A stretch of DNA of 6,332 nucleotides from Gammaproteobacteria bacterium (GTDB lineage: Bacteria > Pseudomonadota > Gammaproteobacteria > Steroidobacterales > Steroidobacteraceae): the NCBI GenBank assembly GCA_030040235.1, contig JASHUC010000079.1, positions 1 to 6,332 on the forward strand. Direction: 5' to 3'. The position numbers and the translations under genes are program-made. The notes beneath the pieces were generated by a model. That model did no database searches and was not told the origin of the DNA. It worked only from the letters and a program-made list of their open reading frames with translations. Shown in pieces: positions 4,963-6,332 of this stretch. Position 1 is the first letter of the stretch; each line of letters starts with the position of its first letter.

Positions 4963-5889
4963 TCAGGTCCTGGTGCCGGTCGCCCGAGCGGTCCTCTCGC
5001 TGAGCTTGGTTTCCATCCACTGGCGCACGCGCCGGGCATCGGCGACGCGGGTGTACTTGCCGAAGGAGTTGAGGAGCACGATCACTACCTTGCGCCCCTC
5101 GATCATCGCCTGCATCACCAGGCAGCGGCCCGCCTCGGTGATGTACCCGGTCTTTTGCACGATGATGTCCCAGGCCGGATTGGAGACCAGGGCGTCGGTG
5201 TTGTGGAACTCGACCTCGCGTCGACCGACGCGCACGGCGTAGCGGCGATCCGTCGAGTACTCGCGGATGACCTTGTTCTGCGCCGCCGCCCCCACGAGCT
5301 TGGCGAGGTCCTCGGGGCTTGCGACGTTGTCACTCGAAAGTCCGGTCGGCTCGACGAAGTGAGCCGACGTCATGCCGAGCGCTTTCGCCTTGGCGTTCAT
5401 GGCACGCACGAAAGCCACGGTGCCGCCCGGATAGTTTCTCGCCAGGGCGTGCGCCGCTCGATTCTCCGAGGCCATCAGCGCGAGGTGGAGCAGATCCCCT
5501 CGCGTGAGGCGGGTGCCGACCCGCAGCCGCGAATAGGCGCCGCGCCCGAGGCTGCAGTCTTCGCCGGTGATCTCGAGTACCTCATCGAGCGGCTGCCCAC
5601 CCTCGACCACCACCAGCGCCGTGAGAAGCTTGCTGATCGAGGCGATCGGTTGCGCCACGTCGGCCCGCCGGGCGTAGAGGACCTTGGAATTGGTCTCGTC
5701 CATCACGAGCGCCTCGGTCGAGCGCAGCTGCGGGCCGTTGCCCGCGGCAATGAGACGATACCGGTGGTGATGGTGGTGACGATGGTGAGAGGATGGGGTC
5801 GTCGCAGAGGATTGCGCGCTCCCGGGTTGGCTCGCGAAGGCCAAGGGGGCCAACGCGACCCACACCAGCACGTGTGCCCGATTGAACAA
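4963..5889 (-). CDS. pbpG: D-alanyl-D-alanine endopeptidase (PBP7/8 type)
   Basis: A 308-residue periplasmic serine peptidase of the low-molecular-mass penicillin-binding proteins. It cuts D-Ala-meso-diaminopimelate cross-links in peptidoglycan. The three active-site motifs are intact: S84-I-S-K87 (nucleophile and general base), S141-E-N143, and K246-T-G248. The flanking text, LALMASENRAA, YPGG, AMNAKAKALGM, FVEPTGLS and FGKYT, follows E. coli PbpG closely. A signal peptide occupies about residues 1-25 (cleavage near GSA|QS). Between it and the domain lies a His-rich linker, HHRHHHHHR (35-43), which I do not expect in the family. The start is TTG at 5889, supported by AAGGGAGGG (5906-5898) eight bases upstream; no ATG precedes the domain in a sensible place. 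It is the first gene of a likely two-gene operon with the 2-hydroxyacid dehydrogenase and is divergent from the transglycosylase-like gene. Confidence 0.95.
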   Translation of the reverse strand: MFNRAHVLVWVALAPLAFASQPGSAQSSATTPSSHHRHHHHHRYRLIAAGNGPQLRSTEALVMDETNSKVLYARRADVAQPIASISKLLTALVVVEGGQPLDEVLEITGEDCSLGRGAYSRLRVGTRLTRGDLLHLALMASENRAAHALARNYPGGTVAFVRAMNAKAKALGMTSAHFVEPTGLSSDNVASPEDLAKLVGAAAQNKVIREYSTDRRYAVRVGRREVEFHNTDALVSNPAWDIIVQKTGYITEAGRCLVMQAMIEGRKVVIVLLNSFGKYTRVADARRVRQWMETKLSERTARATGTRT

Positions 5890-5897
5890 TTGCGCAA

Positions 5898-5906
5898 CCC
5901 TCCCTT
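5898..5906 (-). promoter_or_regulatory. pbpG: Shine-Dalgarno site supporting the TTG start of pbpG
   Basis: AAGGGAGGG on the minus strand ends 8 bases before the TTG at 5889. This near-ideal site and spacing is the main reason to accept the rare TTG start. Confidence 0.8.
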
Positions 5907-5924
5907 ATCCCAACGGCGCGGTTG

Positions 5925-5930
5925 AGTATA
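5925..5930 (-). promoter_or_regulatory. pbpG: -10 element of the pbpG promoter
   Basis: TATACT on the minus strand matches the sigma-70 -10 at five of six positions. Transcription would start near 5918 and leave about 30 bases before the TTG, holding the ribosome-binding site. No good -35 is seen at 16-18 bases (around 5947-5953), so an activator may help. Confidence 0.55.
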
Positions 5931-5939
5931 GCTAAGCAT

Positions 5940-5970
5940 GACGCATTGCGGGACACCGTGATGCGTCCCG
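5940..5970. repeat. Nested inverted repeats in the divergent promoter region
   Basis: GACGCAT (5940-5946) pairs with ATGCGTC (5961-5967), and CGGGAC (5949-5954) pairs with GTCCCG (5965-5970). The two pairings share bases and exclude one another. They lie just upstream of the pbpG -10, where a regulator acting on one or both divergent genes could bind. No known operator is recognised. Confidence 0.45.
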
Positions 5971-6013
5971 GAATTTGACGTGTCCGAGCTGCGGCCTGTC
6001 GCACACCGTCGGT

Positions 6014-6019
6014 TAGAAT
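6014..6019 (+). promoter_or_regulatory. Possible -10 element for the gene at 6085
   Basis: TAGAAT matches the -10 consensus at five of six positions. A start near 6026 would give a leader of about 60 bases. The bases 17 upstream (5991-5996) do not look like a -35; a TTGACG at 5975-5980 is too far away to pair with it. Confidence 0.35.
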
Positions 6020-6084
6020 CCCGTGCCGACGGATCAGCCGCGCCCACCCGGGGGTCGAACGATGCCGAGCGAGAAGGGGCGAAT

Positions 6085-6332
6085 GTGCCCGCTGTGAAGC
6101 GCCGCTCGAGGCGCGCCGCCCGGCGGCCCCGTTCGCCGCTCCGGGAGCGCAAGGCGCGCTCGGTTCGCAAGCGCCGGTTGAGCCTGCGGGCGCTGTGGCC
6201 CGGCCCGCGCGTACGGCGGCGCTCCTTTCGTGCCTTGGCGCGTGCACCGCGGCTGCTGCAGTTCTCTCTCGGCCTCGCCGCGCTTGCCGCAGTGGCGCTT
6301 GCGATCAACTGGATTTATCAGGTGGTCCGCAA
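6085..6332 (+). CDS. N-terminus of a membrane-anchored lytic-transglycosylase-like protein (partial)
   Basis: The reading frame is open to the right edge, giving 82 codons. The first 60 residues are very basic, with more than twenty Arg or Lys, followed by one hydrophobic segment (LLQFSLGLAALAAVALAI, about 57-74) and then NWIYQVVRK at the edge. A membrane anchor running into a (V/I)YQVVRKPTE-like sequence is, from memory, the start of SLT-domain lytic transglycosylases of Pseudomonas and relatives; the catalytic domain is outside the window, so this is inference. The GTG at 6085 is preceded by AAGGGG (6074-6079) five bases upstream; GTG at 6094 is an alternative, and the ATG at 6083 is out of frame and meets a stop after four codons. 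The gene is divergent from pbpG, which suits a peptidoglycan enzyme. The Arg-rich tail is expected to stay in the cytoplasm. Confidence 0.6.
   Translation, partial: MPAVKRRSRRAARRPRSPLRERKARSVRKRRLSLRALWPGPRVRRRSFRALARAPRLLQFSLGLAALAAVALAINWIYQVVR

Noticed and set aside
4011..5003. Plus-strand open frame opposite the dehydrogenase
   Set aside because: It mirrors the codon structure of a gene with intact catalytic residues, and shows no recognisable domain or ribosome-binding site.
5155..5925. Plus-strand open frame opposite pbpG
   Set aside because: It is antisense to a complete PBP7-type gene with all three active-site motifs.
5975..6019. TTGACG as the -35 for the TAGAAT box
   Set aside because: The spacing is 33 bases, far from the 16-18 that sigma-70 promoters need.
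5582..6308. Minus-strand open frames extending from pbpG through the divergent spacer
   Set aside because: They are in other frames than pbpG, Arg/Ala-rich, and would cross the promoter region and the transglycosylase-like start.

Overview
The window is high-GC and gene-dense bacterial chromosome. The gene set points to a Proteobacterium, most likely a gammaproteobacterium: a PBP7-type DD-endopeptidase with a long-range match to Escherichia coli PbpG, a hydroxypyruvate-isomerase family enzyme close to E. coli Hyi, a TonB-like membrane-anchored N-terminus, and promoters resembling sigma-70 and RpoE/AlgU types. I see no phage, insertion sequence, CRISPR array, RNA gene or plasmid function. Genus-level placement cannot be made from the sequence alone.

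Layout. (1) 1-1034, minus strand: a classical short-chain dehydrogenase/reductase (SDR, 204-1034) is followed downstream by the cut-off start of a single-pass membrane protein that resembles a TonB N-terminus (1-125). A strong hairpin covers the ribosome-binding region of the latter. (2) 1035-1126: a short divergent promoter region. (3) 1127-2071, plus strand: an unrecognised exported protein with a C-terminal CPQC motif, apparently expressed from a leaderless transcript, with a terminator-like hairpin plus T8 tract inside its signal-peptide codons. (4) 2068-2832, minus: a hydroxypyruvate-isomerase family enzyme whose stop codon overlaps the stop of the preceding gene. (5) 2833-3024: a divergent spacer with a good RpoE/AlgU-like promoter. 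(6) 3025-3717, plus: a small membrane protein made of three similar two-helix units. (7) 3718-3794: a long hairpin between convergent genes, acting as a probable two-way terminator. (8) 3795-5889, minus: a two-gene operon, pbpG (4963-5889) then an exported-looking D-2-hydroxyacid dehydrogenase (3795-4940), separated by 22 bases. (9) 5890-6084: a divergent promoter region with nested inverted repeats. (10) 6085-6332, plus: the start of an Arg-rich, membrane-anchored protein that resembles the N-terminus of a lytic transglycosylase.

How the genes fit together. The right-hand part looks like an envelope locus: a peptidoglycan endopeptidase and a possible lytic transglycosylase fire divergently from one region, and a dehydrogenase with a signal peptide rides behind pbpG. 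The stress-type promoter in front of the three-repeat membrane protein suggests envelope stress control. The SDR and the isomerase are metabolic enzymes of the sugar or hydroxy-acid type, but they are in separate transcription units and I cannot link them to one pathway.

Nothing here is a clear new multi-gene system. The best candidates for something undescribed are the CPQC exported protein with its unusual 5' end, the three-repeat membrane protein under an RpoE-like promoter, and the signal-peptide-bearing 2-hydroxyacid dehydrogenase coupled to pbpG.
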